From the NCBI GenBank assembly GCA_040757575.1, contig JBFLXA010000004.1, positions 124,001 through 188,000 on the forward strand: 64,000 bases of DNA, read 5' to 3'. The DNA is from PFJX01 sp040757575. Lineage in GTDB: Bacteria; Pseudomonadota; Gammaproteobacteria; Burkholderiales; Thiobacillaceae. The notes under the pieces were generated by a model. It was given only the letters and a program-made list of their open reading frames with translations, was not told the DNA's origin and did no database searches. Positions 55,024 to 62,350 of the stretch are shown here, one piece after another. A program made the position numbers and the translations under genes. Positions within the stretch are counted from its first letter, which is position 1; each line of letters opens with the position of its first letter.

Positions 55024-56457
55024 CTAGGCTGCCCGGGGTCTGGGGCCGGTGAGGGAGCCCAGGGCCATGCCTAACAGTGCCATGAGGAAGCCGGCAAACT
55101 GGGGCGGGATGGGGCCTTCGCCTTCGGGAAGCCAGATTTCCATGGGTATCCAGGTGGCCAGGCCCAGGGCGATGGCGAAGTAGGCCCCCCGGGTGGTGGC
55201 CCGCTTCCAGTACAGCCCGGCCACCAGGGGCACGAAGGCCAGCACCAGGGTCACCTTGTAGGCGTTGGCCACCATTTCGTGGATGCCGGTTTCCTGTTCC
55301 AGGGACCAGAGGGCATAGAGGGTCACCAGCACGGCAAAGCCGGCCACCACCCAGCGGGTCATCACCAGCAGTTGTTTGTCGCTCATGTGCTTGCGGCGGG
55401 TGACGAAGCCCTTGAGGACGTTTTCAGACAGGGTGACGGAGGGGGCCAGCAGGGTGCCGGAGGCGGTGGACATGATCACCGACAACAGGGCGCCGTAGAA
55501 GATTACCTGGGCCAGCAGGGGCATATGGCCGGTGACCAGCAGGGGCAGGATCTTCTGGGCGTCCTCGCTCAGGTACTGCTGCACCATGGCCGGGTCGATC
55601 ATCAACGCGGAATAGGTCAGGAACAGGGGCACGGCGGCGAACAGGAAATAGGCGATGCCACCCCCCACGGTGCCCCAGACGGCCACGTTCTCGTTTTTTG
55701 AAGAGTTGGCCCGCTGGAACACGTCCTGCTGGGGAATGGAGCCAAAACCCATGGTGATGAGGCCCGAGATGAAGGCCACCATGGCCACGGCATTGAGTTC
55801 CGGCCAGAACTCGAACTTGTTGTTTTCCACCGCATGTTGCACCACCGGCGCCAAGCCGCCGGTGAGGCCGGTCACCAGCCAGGCGATGTAGAAAAGGCCC
55901 AGGACGATGACGATCATCTGGAAGAAGGTGGTGAGGGCCACGGACCACATGCCGCCGTAGAGGGTGTACATGAGCACGATGGCGGCGCCGATGAGGATAC
56001 CCTGGGCCTGGGTGACCTGGCCGTCGGACAGCACGTTGAACACCAGTCCCAGGGCGGTGACCTGGGCCGACACCCAGCCCAGGTAGGACAGCACGATGGC
56101 CACGCCGGTGATGATTTCCACCTTTCGGTCATAGCGTTCCCGGTAGAAGTCGGCGATGGTGAGCAGGTTCATGCGGTACAGCTTGCGGGCGAAGAAGAGA
56201 CCGAACAGGATCAGGCACAGGGAGGCGCCGAAAGGGTCCGATATCAGCCCGCCCAGGTTGCCTTCCATGAAGGTGGCGGGAATGCCCAGCACCGTTTCCG
56301 CCCCGAACCAGGTGGCGAACACCATGGCCATGACAATGTAGAGTGGCAGGGAGCGGCCGGCGGCGATGTAATCCCGGGCGTTGTGGACTTTGGTGGCGGC
56401 ATACATGCCGATGGCGATGGACACGAACAGGTAGAGGAGGACGAAGCCAAGCAGCAT
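55024..56457 (-). CDS. Sodium:solute symporter (SSS) family protein
   Basis: 477 residues from the ATG at 56457, with about 13 helices. FATWFGAETVLGIPATFMEG and the SSS signature region (FGSIPQQDVFQRANSS, YGALLSVIMSTASGTLLAPSV) are present; the last contains the conserved Na2-site serines. The substrate cannot be told from sequence; closest style is the proline/pantothenate-like group. It starts four bases after the ubiB stop and may be co-transcribed with ubiJ-ubiB. Confidence 0.93.
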   Translation of the reverse strand: MLLGFVLLYLFVSIAIGMYAATKVHNARDYIAAGRSLPLYIVMAMVFATWFGAETVLGIPATFMEGNLGGLISDPFGASLCLILFGLFFARKLYRMNLLTIADFYRERYDRKVEIITGVAIVLSYLGWVSAQVTALGLVFNVLSDGQVTQAQGILIGAAIVLMYTLYGGMWSVALTTFFQMIVIVLGLFYIAWLVTGLTGGLAPVVQHAVENNKFEFWPELNAVAMVAFISGLITMGFGSIPQQDVFQRANSSKNENVAVWGTVGGGIAYFLFAAVPLFLTYSALMIDPAMVQQYLSEDAQKILPLLVTGHMPLLAQVIFYGALLSVIMSTASGTLLAPSVTLSENVLKGFVTRRKHMSDKQLLVMTRWVVAGFAVLVTLYALWSLEQETGIHEMVANAYKVTLVLAFVPLVAGLYWKRATTRGAYFAIALGLATWIPMEIWLPEGEGPIPPQFAGFLMALLGMALGSLTGPRPRAA

Positions 56458-56461
56458 GGGT

Positions 56462-57988
56462 TTATCTCCACAAGTCACTGAATAGGTGTGTGGCCGTCAA
56501 TGCGGCCAGCAGCACGGCGATCACCGCCAGCCAGCGGTTGCGGGCCTGTTGCTGGCGCAGCATGGTAACTAGCCCTTCTTCGAGTTTCTCCAGCCGGTCT
56601 GCCCGCAGGGCTGTGTGGGCCAGGCGGGGCAGCTGGGGGATCACCGCACCCCAGTAGGGGGCCTCTTCCTTGAAACTGCGCAGCCAGCCCCGCCAGCCGA
56701 TCTGTTCGTTCATCCAGCGTTCCAGGAAGGGCTTGGCGGTGGACCACAGGTCCAGGTCCGGGTCCAGGTCCCGGCCCAGGCCTTCGATGTTGAGCAGAGT
56801 CTTTTGCAGCATCACCAGCTGGGGCTGGATTTCCATGCCGAAGCGGCGGGAGGTCTGGAACAGGCGCAGCAGCACCTTGCCGAAGGCGATTTCCTTCAGG
56901 GGCCGGTCGAACACGGGTTCGCACACGGCGCGGATGGCGGCCTCGAATTCGTCCACCCGGGTTTCGGGGGGCACCCAGCCGGAATCCAGGTGGGTCTGGG
57001 CCACTTTCTTGTAGTCCCGGCGGAAGAAGGCCAGGAAGTTCTGGGCCAGGTAGTTCTTGTCCGTGTCCGTCAGGGTGCCCATGATGCCGAAGTCCAGGGC
57101 CACGTATTTGCCCTCCGGCGTCACCAGGATGTTGCCCGGGTGCATGTCGGCATGGAAAAAGCCGTCCCGAAACACCTGGGTGAAGAAGATTTCCACCCCG
57201 GCCCGGGCCAGGCGGGGGATGTCCACCCCCTGGCGGCGCAGTTCGTCCACCCGGGAGATGGGCAGGCCGTCCATCCAGCTCATCACCATCACCTGGGCGT
57301 CGCAGTAGTCCCAGTACACCTCGGGCACCGCCAGCAGGGGGGAATCCTTGAAGTTGCGGTGCAACTGGGAGCAGTTGGCCGCTTCCCGGATCTGGTCCAG
57401 TTCGTCGTCCAGGTGCTTGGCGAATTCCGCCACCACTTCCCGGGGTTTCAGGCGCTTGCCGTCCCACCACAGGGTTTCCACCAGGCCGGCCAGCACTTCC
57501 AGCAGCTTCACGTCCTGGCCGATGACCTTGCCGATGCCGGGGCGCAGGATTTTGACCGCCACAGCTTCCCCTGTTTTAAGCCGTGCCCGGTGCACCTGGG
57601 CCACGGAAGCGGAGGCCACGGGGGTGGGGTCGAATTCGGCGAAGACTTCCTGCACTGGCCGGCCATAGGCCTGGTGCAGCACCGCCAGGGCCTGCTGGCT
57701 GGGGAAGGGAGGCACCCGGTCCTGGAGCCGGGCCAGTTCGTCGGCGATGTCCGGGGGCACCAGGTCCCGCCGGGTGGAAAGCATCTGGCCGAACTTGATG
57801 AAGATGGGCCCCAGGGATTCCAGGGCCAGGCGCAGACGTTCGCCCCGGGGGGCGGACAGATTGCGCCAGAAGAAGGCCAGGCGCACTGCCCAGCGCACCC
57901 CCCGCACCCGTTCATGGCCCAGGAAGAACTCGTCCAGCCCGTAACGGGCGGCGACCAGCCAGATGCGCAGTAGACGGAATAGATACAT
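56462..57988 (-). CDS. ubiB: UbiB (ABC1/ADCK kinase-like) ubiquinone biosynthesis protein
   Basis: 508 residues. The family motif ESLGPIFIKFGQMLSTRRDL (KxGQ) near 65, the Ala-rich loop PVASASVAQVHRA near 123, FFHADMHPGNILV near 285 and LDFGIMGTLTD near 307 are all intact; two C-terminal membrane helices end the protein (LAVIAVLLAALTATHLF). It is needed for ubiquinone synthesis as an atypical ATPase. ubiJ ends six bases upstream. Confidence 0.96.
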   Translation of the reverse strand: MYLFRLLRIWLVAARYGLDEFFLGHERVRGVRWAVRLAFFWRNLSAPRGERLRLALESLGPIFIKFGQMLSTRRDLVPPDIADELARLQDRVPPFPSQQALAVLHQAYGRPVQEVFAEFDPTPVASASVAQVHRARLKTGEAVAVKILRPGIGKVIGQDVKLLEVLAGLVETLWWDGKRLKPREVVAEFAKHLDDELDQIREAANCSQLHRNFKDSPLLAVPEVYWDYCDAQVMVMSWMDGLPISRVDELRRQGVDIPRLARAGVEIFFTQVFRDGFFHADMHPGNILVTPEGKYVALDFGIMGTLTDTDKNYLAQNFLAFFRRDYKKVAQTHLDSGWVPPETRVDEFEAAIRAVCEPVFDRPLKEIAFGKVLLRLFQTSRRFGMEIQPQLVMLQKTLLNIEGLGRDLDPDLDLWSTAKPFLERWMNEQIGWRGWLRSFKEEAPYWGAVIPQLPRLAHTALRADRLEKLEEGLVTMLRQQQARNRWLAVIAVLLAALTATHLFSDLWR

Positions 57989-57994
57989 CAGGGG

Positions 57995-58606
57995 TTATTC
58001 GTTTGCGGGCCGGGTTTCCAGCAGCTTCAGCCGGGCCTCCAGCCGGTCCGCGTCTTCCCGCAGCCGGTCCACGTCGGCGATGAAGGCTTTCACTGCCAGG
58101 GGGTCCGCCAGCAGGCCGGCTTCATGGACGGCGTATTCGGTGACATTCCGGCCCAGGTTGTCCACCGCCTGGGTGCGCCAGGCGGAAAAGCCCTGGAGGG
58201 CCTGGTCGAAACGGCTGGCGGCCATGTCGCCCAGATAGGGACGCAGGGCCAGGACCCAGTCGAAATCCGCCACGGCATGGGCGATGTCGGCAGCCAGCAG
58301 GCCATCCCCTTCCGCCCGGAACAGATCGTTCATCGTTCCCCCCGTGAACCAGCGGGGCAGGGCAGCCGGGTCCGGCGTAAGGGTCAGGGTGGACAAGGCC
58401 CCCGCCAGGGCATCGGCTTCGGTATCCGGGCCCGGTACCGTGAAACGGCCATCGCCATCCACGGCCAGTTCCAGGGGACGCAGGGGAAGGGCCAGGATGA
58501 CCCGCTTGCCGGCGTGGCGGACCAGCCGCTGTCGGGACATGGGCTGGCGCGCAAGCAGGGCGTTCAGGGCGCTGGTAAGGATGGATTCGGGGAGTGGCGC
58601 AGGCAT
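57995..58606 (-). CDS. ubiJ: UbiJ-like SCP2-domain protein
   Basis: 203 residues from the ATG at 58606. The N-terminal two-thirds match the SCP2 lipid-binding fold seen in UbiJ (SALNALLARQPMSRQRLVRHAG, FTGGTMNDLFRAEGDGLLAAD), ending in a short coiled coil (DVDRLREDADRLEARLKLLE). UbiJ helps the ubiquinone complex hold lipid intermediates. Typical order is ubiE-ubiJ-ubiB; here ubiE is not upstream, mtnA is, on the other strand. Confidence 0.86.
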   Translation of the reverse strand: MPAPLPESILTSALNALLARQPMSRQRLVRHAGKRVILALPLRPLELAVDGDGRFTVPGPDTEADALAGALSTLTLTPDPAALPRWFTGGTMNDLFRAEGDGLLAADIAHAVADFDWVLALRPYLGDMAASRFDQALQGFSAWRTQAVDNLGRNVTEYAVHEAGLLADPLAVKAFIADVDRLREDADRLEARLKLLETRPANE

Positions 58607-58642
58607 GGCGCGATTGTAGGGCAAGCACGGATAATCCGGCCC

Positions 58643-59773
58643 ATGAACGTACACGGCATACCCACCCGCACCATCCGGCCCGTATCTGGCGGGGTCGAGA
58701 TCATCGACCAGACCCGCCTGCCCCACGAATTCGTCACCCGCCTGTTGACCACCCCGGAAGCGGCCGCCGAGGCCATCGCCGTCATGCGGGTGCGGGGGGC
58801 GCCCCTCATCGGCGCCACCGCCGCCTATGGCCTGGCCCTGGCGGCGAACCGGGACGCATCGGACGCCGGCCTGGAGTCCGCTGCCCGGCTGCTGGTGGCC
58901 ACCCGGCCCACGGCGGTGAACCTCAAATGGGCGGTGGATCGGGTGCTGGCCGTGCTGCGAGATAAGGAAGTGAGTGACCGCTCACGCATCGCCTGGGCGG
59001 AGGCCGCTGCCCTGTGCGAAGAAGACGTGACCCAGAACCAGGCCATCGGCCGGCACGGGCTGGCACTCATCCAGGGGGTGGCGGCGCGCAAACCCGGCCT
59101 GGTGAACGTGCTCACCCACTGCAACGCCGGCTGGCTGGGTACCGTGGACTGGGGCACGGCCCTGGCCCCCGTCTTTGCCGCCCAGGCGGCCGGGGTGCCG
59201 ATCCACGTCTGGGTGGACGAAACCCGGCCCCGCAACCAGGGGGCCAGTCTCACGGCCTGGGAACTGAACCAGGCGGGCATCCCCCATACGGTCATCGCCG
59301 ATAACGCGGGGGGCCACCTCATGCAGCAGGGCCAGGTGGACCTGTGCATCGTCGGCACGGACCGTACAGCCGCCAACGGTGACGTATGCAACAAGATCGG
59401 CACCTATCTGAAGGCCCTGGCGGCCTTCGACAATGGCGTGCCCTTCTACGTGGCTGCCCCGGGGCCCAGCATCGACTTTCGCCTGGCCAGCGGCCGGGAC
59501 ATTCCCATCGAGGAACGGGCTGGCGACGAAGTGGGGTGCATCGCCGGGCGCACCGATGACGGCAGGTTAGTGAGCGTTCACCTGACGCCGGCAGGGACTC
59601 TCTGCGCCAATCCGGCCTTCGACGTGACCCCGGCCCGGCTGGTGACCGGGCTCATTACGGAACGGGGCGTCTGCGCGGCCAGCCGGTTGGGCCTGGCCGC
59701 CCTCTATGTCATTTTCAGAAGACGACTGCACCAGTTCACGGGGCTGGCCGCCCGGTGTGCAGCCGACTTCTGA
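58643..59773 (+). CDS. mtnA: Methylthioribose-1-phosphate isomerase with transposon-derived C-terminus
   Basis: 376 residues. The start ATG is 58643. It isomerises 5-methylthioribose-1-phosphate to methylthioribulose-1-phosphate. MRVRGAPLIGATAAYG, Cys160 in THCNAGWLG and Asp240 in VGTDRTAANGD match the catalytic residues and numbering of B. subtilis MtnA. The normal end (GLITERGVCAASRLGLAALY) is kept. After Leu354-Tyr355 the reading frame enters the left end of the mobile element and adds 21 foreign residues (VIFRRRLHQF...CAADF). Removing the element restores LYPERVCNE and a stop that overlaps the aldolase start. The catalytic domain is intact, so activity is probably kept. Confidence 0.93.
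   Translation: MNVHGIPTRTIRPVSGGVEIIDQTRLPHEFVTRLLTTPEAAAEAIAVMRVRGAPLIGATAAYGLALAANRDASDAGLESAARLLVATRPTAVNLKWAVDRVLAVLRDKEVSDRSRIAWAEAAALCEEDVTQNQAIGRHGLALIQGVAARKPGLVNVLTHCNAGWLGTVDWGTALAPVFAAQAAGVPIHVWVDETRPRNQGASLTAWELNQAGIPHTVIADNAGGHLMQQGQVDLCIVGTDRTAANGDVCNKIGTYLKALAAFDNGVPFYVAAPGPSIDFRLASGRDIPIEERAGDEVGCIAGRTDDGRLVSVHLTPAGTLCANPAFDVTPARLVTGLITERGVCAASRLGLAALYVIFRRRLHQFTGLAARCAADF
59702..59706. repeat. Left target-site duplication CTCTA
   Basis: CTCTA directly before the left end of the element; the same five bases follow the right end at 61680-61684. A five-base duplication is the hallmark of Tn402- and Tn3-type transposition. Confidence 0.9.
59707..59731 (+). repeat. Left terminal inverted repeat (IRL)
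   Basis: 25 bases beginning TGTCATTTTCAGAAGACG. It differs from the right end at two positions (11 and 16). It encodes part of the altered MtnA tail. Confidence 0.9.
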
Positions 59774-59775
59774 AC
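59757..59775. repeat. Internal transposase-binding-like repeat, left end
   Basis: GTGCAGCCGACTTCTGAAC, inverted relative to the terminal repeat and nearly the same as the copy at the right end (61632-61650). The mtnA stop codon (59771-59773) lies inside it. Confidence 0.6.
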
Positions 59776-59852
59776 GGGCCGCGTCAGCAGTCCTATACAC
59801 GAAGCGCCGCGAAGAACCGGAATTGCTCAGAACTCCCCTGCACGATGCGGCC

Positions 59853-59881
59853 TTGTTATGTGGTCGCATTGTGACTACAAT
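59853..59881 (+). promoter_or_regulatory. Toxin-antitoxin promoter with operator palindrome
   Basis: -35 TTGTTA, 17-base spacer, -10 TACAAT. The palindrome TGTGGTC-N7-GACTACA (59859-59879; six of seven pairs) covers the spacer and most of the -10, as expected for autorepression by a RelB-type antitoxin. Transcription would begin about 25 bases before the antitoxin start. Confidence 0.6.
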
Positions 59882-59913
59882 ATGGGTGTTTGAACCATTC
59901 CCGGAGAATTGCC

Positions 59914-60183
59914 ATGAGCACTACAGCCGACACCTACGTCCGCGCCCGCATCGACACCAACACCAAGGAACGCGCCGCCAGCGCACTCGAAGCAATGGGC
60001 TTGTCGATTTCCGACGCCATCCGCCTGTTGATGCTGCGCATCGCCGATGAGCACCGCTTGCCTTTTGACGTGAAGGTGCCCAACGCCACGACCAAAAAGG
60101 CGATTGCCGAACTGGAAGCGGGCAAGGGCAAGAAGTTCGCCAGCGTGGACAACCTAATGGCAGACCTGCATGCGGACGATTGA
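59914..60183 (+). CDS. RelB/DinJ-family antitoxin
   Basis: 89 residues from the ATG at 59914 (CGGAGAA upstream). The N-terminus YVRARIDTNTKERAASALEAMGLSISDAIRLLMLRIADE is the ribbon-helix-helix DNA-binding half of RelB/DinJ antitoxins, and the acidic-basic C-terminal tail (KKAIAELEAGKGKKFASVDNLMADL) would wrap the toxin. The toxin gene begins 14 bases before its stop. Codon use is lower in G+C than in the host genes around it, consistent with arrival on the transposon. Confidence 0.9.
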   Translation: MSTTADTYVRARIDTNTKERAASALEAMGLSISDAIRLLMLRIADEHRLPFDVKVPNATTKKAIAELEAGKGKKFASVDNLMADLHADD

Positions 60184-60451
60184 TCGTTCGTCCGCGTTCA
60201 AGCGCGATTTCAAGCGCGAGGCCAAGGGACAGCACCGTGCCACGCTCGATGACGCGCTCAAGCCGGTGCTGCTCGCGCTGGCGACCGATCAGCCGTTGGA
60301 CGCGCGCCACCGCGACCATGATCTTTCCGGCGATTGGGCGGGCTACCGCGAGTGCCACATCAAGCCCGACCTGCTGCTGATTTACCGCAAGTCCGATTCC
60401 GACACTCTGCGACTGGCGCGGCTTGGCTCGCATAGCGAGCTTTTCGGCTGA
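60170..60451 (+). CDS. YafQ-family RelE-fold mRNA interferase toxin
   Basis: 93 residues. TIDRSSAFKRDFKREAKG opens it, and LDARHRDHDLSGDWAGYRECHIKPDLLLIY is typical of YafQ. His50, His63 and Asp67 fall at the catalytic positions of E. coli YafQ, with His88 one place off its His87, and the C-terminus RLGSHSELFG is kept. It should cleave mRNA in the ribosome A site. Overlap with the antitoxin by 14 bases gives translational coupling. Confidence 0.9.
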   Translation: MRTIDRSSAFKRDFKREAKGQHRATLDDALKPVLLALATDQPLDARHRDHDLSGDWAGYRECHIKPDLLLIYRKSDSDTLRLARLGSHSELFG

Positions 60452-60551
60452 CGCCAGCCGTCAGATGGTGGCGGCGACACGACCGTTAGCCACTGGCCGG
60501 AAAAATCTGGGGTTCCGGCTTAAGTCGGTTCGCTGTTCCAATGCGCCGCCC

Positions 60552-60660
60552 TGTCCGTAAAACGATCATTAGCCGGTCAAGCCGGACATTGTCCGGCAAC
60601 ATGCTTGTTTAATGGGTTGTCGGACATTAAGATAGGCGGACGGAAATGCGGACAAAAGGG
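60552..60660 (+). promoter_or_regulatory. Probable resolution (res) site region
   Basis: Directly upstream of the resolvase gene are several copies of a GGACA/TGTCC motif in both orientations, including the palindrome GCCGGACATTGTCCGGC (60581-60597) and TCGGACATT at 60620-60628. Serine resolvases of transposons act at multi-subsite sites placed just there. The exact subsites cannot be fixed by eye. Confidence 0.45.
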
Positions 60661-60666
60661 GCGGCA

Positions 60667-61239
60667 ATGGCACTGATCGGCTATGCGCGGGTATCGACGG
60701 AGAGTCAGCACGTCGATTTACAGAAAGACGCGCTGCGCAAGGCGGGCTGCGAGCGGGTATTTGAGGACATCATCAGCGGCGCGAAAAAAGAGCGGCAAGG
60801 TCTGGATGCAGCGCTGGCCTATTTGCGCGAAGGTGATGCCCTCGTCGTGTGGAAACTCGACCGCTTAGGCCGCTCGATGGTTCACTTGGTCAATACCGTG
60901 CAAGGCTTGGCCGCACGCGGTGTCGGCCTCAAGGTGCTAACGGGACAAGGCGCAGCTATCGACACCACCACGGCCCCCGGCAAGCTGGTCTTCGGGATTT
61001 TTGCGGCCCTCGCCGAGTTTGAGCGCGACCTGATCCGCGAGCGCACCAAAGCTGGGTTGACCGCTGCTGCCGCACGCGGTCGCAAGGGCGGGCGCAAGCC
61101 GGTCGTCACCGCAGACAAGCTACAGCGGGCGCGGGAGCACATCGCAAACGGGCTGAACGTCCGCGAGGCCGCCACGCGGCTTAAGGTGAGCAAGACGGCT
61201 CTATACGCTGCGCTGCAAAGCGGGAGCGAGCAACGATGA
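60667..61239 (+). CDS. Serine recombinase (resolvase, TniR/TnpR-like)
   Basis: 190 residues from the ATG at 60667 (AAAAGGGGCGG before it). Catalytic Ser10 is in LIGYARVSTESQ, then WKLDRLGRSMVHLVNTV, GKLVFGIFAALAEFERDLIRERT, and a C-terminal helix-turn-helix (NVREAATRLKVSKTALYAAL). LTGQGAAIDTTTAPGKLVFGIF is very like the resolvases of Tn5053/Tn402-type elements. It would resolve cointegrates formed by a helper transposase. The stop overlaps the next gene by ATGA. Confidence 0.92.
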   Translation: MALIGYARVSTESQHVDLQKDALRKAGCERVFEDIISGAKKERQGLDAALAYLREGDALVVWKLDRLGRSMVHLVNTVQGLAARGVGLKVLTGQGAAIDTTTAPGKLVFGIFAALAEFERDLIRERTKAGLTAAAARGRKGGRKPVVTADKLQRAREHIANGLNVREAATRLKVSKTALYAALQSGSEQR

Positions 61240-61619
61240 GCCGCAAGCCAAGCAGCGCCTTCGTCAAGACCAGAAAAGGCTTTTGCTACCTCACGGTCAA
61301 GGTCGGCAGAAGCAATTACAACATCATGCGCATTCGCAATTACACGCTTGAGCCGCAGGATAAGCGCGACATGCGCCGGTTGTATCCCGACTATCTCTTC
61401 GACTGGAAGAAGATCGGCCAGCAGCTTGCCGAAAAGAGGGAGGTATGCCGAGCCTACCGCTCCAAGCGTCAAGCGCCCCGGAGTGCCGAACGCACACCAG
61501 AGCCGTTCGTCATGGTGTCCTATGACCCAAGGACGCGCACGGTCTACGCTTCTGACGCTTGCGATTCAATGGCATTGCTTGACGCCGTTCTGCACATGGA
61601 ACGCGCCCGCAAGAAGTAG
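61236..61619 (+). CDS. Hypothetical transposon passenger protein
   Basis: 127 residues, basic (many Arg and Lys), starting SRKPSSAFVKTRKGFCYLTVKVGRSNYNIMRIRNYTLEPQ. A short beta-rich start and a C-terminal segment YDPRTRTVYASDACDSMALLDAVLHME are seen, but no family. The start overlaps the resolvase stop (ATGA), so both are made together. It could serve the resolvase or be an unrelated cargo gene. Confidence 0.65.
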   Translation: MSRKPSSAFVKTRKGFCYLTVKVGRSNYNIMRIRNYTLEPQDKRDMRRLYPDYLFDWKKIGQQLAEKREVCRAYRSKRQAPRSAERTPEPFVMVSYDPRTRTVYASDACDSMALLDAVLHMERARKK

Positions 61620-61654
61620 TCCCGACAGGCAGTGCAGCCGACTCCTGATATTCC

Positions 61655-61679
61655 GTGCAGTCGCCTTCAGAAAATGACA
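61655..61679 (-). repeat. Right terminal inverted repeat (IRR)
   Basis: Read on the minus strand it begins TGTCATTTTCTGAAGGCG and ends CTGCAC, 23 of 25 identical to the left end. Confidence 0.9.
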
Positions 61680-61684
61680 CTCTA
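61680..61684. repeat. Right target-site duplication CTCTA
   Basis: CTCTA directly after the right end, a copy of 59702-59706. Joining the two flanks through one CTCTA restores the mtnA reading frame (CTC TAC CCG GAG) up to TGA at 61707-61709. Confidence 0.9.
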
Positions 61685-61701
61685 CCCGGAGAGGGTCTGC
61701 A

Positions 61702-62340
61702 ATGAATGAAGCAGACTTGCCGGAACAGGTGGCCGCCTGTGCCCGGAGAAGCGTGGCCCTGGGCTTGAACCAGGGGGCCTCCGGAAATGTGAGCGCCCGC
61801 TCACAGGACGGACTTGTCATCACCCCCTCCGGCCGGGATATGAGCGGGCTCAGCGCCCGGGACATGGTGCCCCTGGACTGGGATGGCCGCCCCCCCGAGG
61901 GCTTGAAGCCCTCCAGCGAATGGCGTTTCCACCGGGACATCTACGCCGCTTTCCCGGCGGCCCGGGCGGTGGTCCACGCCCATTCCCCCTTTGCCGTGGC
62001 CCTGGCCTGCCTGCGCCGGGACATCCCGGCCTTTCATTACATGGTGGCCCTGGCGGGAGGCACGGACATTCGTTGTGCCGGCTACGCCACCTTCGGCACC
62101 CAGGCCTTGTCGGACGGGGTGATCGCCGCCCTGCAAGGGCGCCGGGCCTGCCTCATGGCCAACCACGGCCTGGTGGCCTGGGGGTCGAACCCGGAACGGG
62201 CCCTGGCCCTAGCGGTGGAAGTGGAGGCCCTGTGCGGCCAGTACCTGCGTTGCCTGCAAGTGGGGGAGCCGGTGCTGCTGACGGATGCGGAAATGGCCGA
62301 GGTGCTGGAGCGGTTCCGGAACTACGGCGCCGGGGCATGA
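61702..62340 (+). CDS. FucA-type class II aldolase (probable methylthioribulose-1-P aldolase, Ald2-like)
   Basis: 212 residues. LGLNQGASGNVSAR, ITPSG and SSEWRFH are FucA-like. Zinc ligands Glu73, His92, His94 and His155 and catalytic Tyr113 fall at exactly the E. coli FucA positions. Close match to FucA over the whole length, rather than to the MtnB dehydratase, and its ancestral overlap with mtnA, fit the Ald2 aldolase of the DHAP shunt, which splits methylthioribulose-1-phosphate to DHAP and a methylthio-aldehyde. Fuculose-phosphate aldolase activity is possible too. GGAGAGGG provides the ribosome site and survived the insertion. Confidence 0.85.
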   Translation: MNEADLPEQVAACARRSVALGLNQGASGNVSARSQDGLVITPSGRDMSGLSARDMVPLDWDGRPPEGLKPSSEWRFHRDIYAAFPAARAVVHAHSPFAVALACLRRDIPAFHYMVALAGGTDIRCAGYATFGTQALSDGVIAALQGRRACLMANHGLVAWGSNPERALALAVEVEALCGQYLRCLQVGEPVLLTDAEMAEVLERFRNYGAGA

Positions 62341-62350
62341 AAGGCTGAGG

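Larger units (their letters stand above)
59707..61679. mobile_element. Non-autonomous Tn402/Tn5053-like transposon
   Basis: 1,973 bp bounded by 25-base inverted repeats starting TGTCATTTTC and ending CGACTGCAC (23 of 25 matching), very close to the terminal repeats of Tn402-class transposons and class 1 integrons. Further 19-base repeats with the same GTGCAG-CGACT-CTGA core lie inside each end (59757-59775, 61632-61650, and a weaker one at 59824-59843), like TniA-binding sites. It is flanked by CTCTA duplications. Inside are an antitoxin, a toxin, a resolvase and an unknown gene, but no tniA, tniB or tniQ, so movement would need a helper element. Confidence 0.9.

Noticed and set aside
59643..59773. 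Reading the altered mtnA end as a frameshifted pseudogene
   Set aside because: The frame stays open and both catalytic residues and the conserved LAALY end are kept; only the last few residues are replaced.
59707..61679. Class 1 integron or CRISPR-like array within the mobile element
   Set aside because: No integrase, attC sites or regular spacer-repeat array; only terminal and subterminal repeats are seen.
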